DNA from: Holophagaceae bacterium
Lineage (GTDB): Bacteria; Acidobacteriota; Holophagae; Holophagales; Holophagaceae
Length of the DNA stretch: 6,632 nt
NCBI GenBank assembly: GCA_003538615.1
Contig: DPRT01000073.1
Coordinates: 15,413-22,044 of the forward strand
Direction of reading: 5' to 3'
The translations under genes were made by a program, and so were the position numbers. Shown in pieces: positions 5,269-6,632 of the stretch; within the stretch, counting starts at the first letter, position 1; the number at the start of each line of letters is the position of its first letter. The notes under the pieces are model-generated. The model was not told the DNA's origin. It searched no databases and saw nothing but the letters and a program-made list of their open reading frames with translations.

Positions 5269-6632
5269 GTGCTGGATCGGCTGAAGGACCTGGAAGCGCA
5301 GTCCCGCGGGCTGGATCCCGGCGCGGAGGCGCGGGCCCCCATGTGGGAAGCCGTCCGGACCTACGGGGAGGCGTTCCTCCAGGCCCTTCCGGAATCCCCG
5401 GCCTTCATCCTGAAGGAACACCCCGGAGCGGGGCTGGGGGACTACCCCATTCCCGAGGCTGGACGGCCCCTGGCCAGGATCCTGGACACCCTTGCCACCC
5501 AGGTGGATGGCGTGGGGGCCAACGGGGCCTCGGGCCGCCACTTGGCCTTCATCCCCCCTTCGTCGCTGTTCGCGGGGGCCCTGGGGGACCTGCTGGCGGC
5601 CATCACCAACCGCTACGCGGCCTACTTCTTTGCCGGGCCCGGCGCTGTGCGCATGGAGAACCAGGTCATCGGCTGGCTGGCCCGGGAGATGGGCCTGCCC
5701 GAGGGCAGTTCGGGCAACCTGGCCTCCGGCGGCAGCATGGCCCACCTGGTGGGCCTCTGCGCGGCCCGGGAAGCCGCGGGGCTGAAGGCGGCGGACTACG
5801 CGAAGGCCTGTGTCTACCTGTCGGATCAGGCCCATCACTGCCTCGTGAAGGCCCTCCGGGTGGTGGGCATGGGGGAGGCGACCGTGCGGAGCATCCCCAC
5901 GGACAGGGCCTTCCGCCTGCGGCCCGAGGCCCTGGAAGCCGCCATCCTTGAGGATCGGCGGGCGGGGCTCCGGCCCTGGCTGGTGGTGCCCACCGCGGGC
6001 ACCACCAACACCGGGGCGATCGATCCCCTGGAGGCCTGCGCCGACCTGGCCGCCCGTCACGGCCTGTGGATGCACACGGATGGCGCCTACGGGGCCTCCT
6101 TCGCCCTGACGGATACCGGAAAGGCTGTGCTGCGGGGCCTGGACCGCAGCGACAGCCTGGTGCTGGACCCCCACAAGGGGCTGTTCACGCCCCTGGGGCT
6201 GGGGGCCGTGCTGGTGCGGCACCTGGATCCTCTGCGGAAGGCCCACGCCTTCCAGGCGGACTACCTGCCCTCGCCGCCGGAGGACCTGGAGGAGCTGAGC
6301 CCCTCGGAGACCACCCTGGAATTCAGCAAGCACGCCCGGGCGTTGCGGTTATGGCTGCCCCTCCAGCTCCACGGCGCTGGGGCTTTCCGGGCGGCCCTGG
6401 AGGAAAAGCTCCTGCTGGCCCGGTACGCCTACGAGCGGCTCAGGGAGATCCCGAACCTGGATCCGGGCCCTGCGCCCCAGCTCAGCGTCCTGGCCTTCCG
6501 GTTCCTGCCGCCCTCGGGCGATACGGATGCCTTCAATCAGGCCCTGCTGCAGCGTCTCACGGCGGAGGGCCGCGTCTTCCTCAGCGGCACCCGCCTGAAC
6601 GGCGCCTTCCACCTGCGCCTGGCCATCCTCGC
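5269..6632 (+). CDS. PLP-dependent group II amino-acid decarboxylase family protein, 3'-truncated by the window edge
   Basis: The frame stays open from the GTG to the window end (454 complete codons), so the C-terminus, probably a few tens of residues, is missing. The protein matches the fold-type I, group II decarboxylase family (aromatic-L-amino-acid, tyrosine and 2,4-diaminobutyrate decarboxylase relatives), which removes the alpha-carboxylate of an amino acid. Landmarks in order: FAGPGAVRMENQVIGWLARE (about 124-143), the PLP-phosphate loop SGGSMAH (153-159), SDQAHH (185-190) whose His189 should stack on PLP, TAGTTNTGAID, HTDGAYG with Asp271 expected to bind the pyridine nitrogen, and DPHKG with Lys303 as the Schiff-base lysine. 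All core cofactor residues are present. His159 replaces the Asn common in the SGGSxAN motif. No signal peptide is visible. The substrate cannot be deduced; aromatic amino acids are a reasonable guess, and some family members are not simple decarboxylases. Confidence 0.9.
   Translation, partial: MLDRLKDLEAQSRGLDPGAEARAPMWEAVRTYGEAFLQALPESPAFILKEHPGAGLGDYPIPEAGRPLARILDTLATQVDGVGANGASGRHLAFIPPSSLFAGALGDLLAAITNRYAAYFFAGPGAVRMENQVIGWLAREMGLPEGSSGNLASGGSMAHLVGLCAAREAAGLKAADYAKACVYLSDQAHHCLVKALRVVGMGEATVRSIPTDRAFRLRPEALEAAILEDRRAGLRPWLVVPTAGTTNTGAIDPLEACADLAARHGLWMHTDGAYGASFALTDTGKAVLRGLDRSDSLVLDPHKGLFTPLGLGAVLVRHLDPLRKAHAFQADYLPSPPEDLEELSPSETTLEFSKHARALRLWLPLQLHGAGAFRAALEEKLLLARYAYERLREIPNLDPGPAPQLSVLAFRFLPPSGDTDAFNQALLQRLTAEGRVFLSGTRLNGAFHLRLAIL

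Noticed and set aside
5242..6333. Minus-strand open frame opposite the decarboxylase, and a Gly/Pro-rich + frame at 5193-5951
   Set aside because: Both are shadows of the continuous decarboxylase frame, which has every PLP-binding landmark in order.

Overview
The window is GC-rich, densely packed bacterial chromosome. Codon third positions are strongly G/C biased, which also creates many long spurious open frames. It holds six protein-coding genes, the first and last cut by the window edges. The lineage cannot be proven from this sequence. GC content, gene style and the combination of genes would fit an Acidobacteriota bacterium of the Holophaga/Geothrix type or a deltaproteobacterium-like relative; this is a weak inference.

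Region 1 (1-3424, + strand) is a chemosensory operon in which the genes overlap by four bases each: the 3' part of a CheW coupling protein, a 700-residue CheA histidine kinase, and a 313-residue protein with a CheW domain at its N-terminus and a helical CheZ-like module at its C-terminus. The last gene is the most interesting item. It appears to join a receptor-array scaffold to a CheY-P phosphatase-like helix bundle, with a DxxxQ signature at residues 282-286. Together the three genes supply the kinase, its receptor coupling and possibly signal termination. No receptor, CheY, CheR or CheB lies inside the window.

Region 2 (3425-4796, + strand) is a 70-base spacer with a weak candidate promoter, followed by a complete asparaginyl-tRNA synthetase gene (asnS) starting at GTG.

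Region 3 (4797-4951) is a non-coding spacer between convergent genes. It contains two related double-hairpin palindromic units about 90 bases apart. The second hairpins of the two units show a compensatory base-pair change and could act as bidirectional terminators.

Region 4 (4952-5230, - strand) is a small DUF493/YbeD-like gene. It is divergently transcribed, across only 38 bases, from region 5 (5269 to the window end, + strand), a PLP-dependent group II amino-acid decarboxylase family gene that runs off the right edge.
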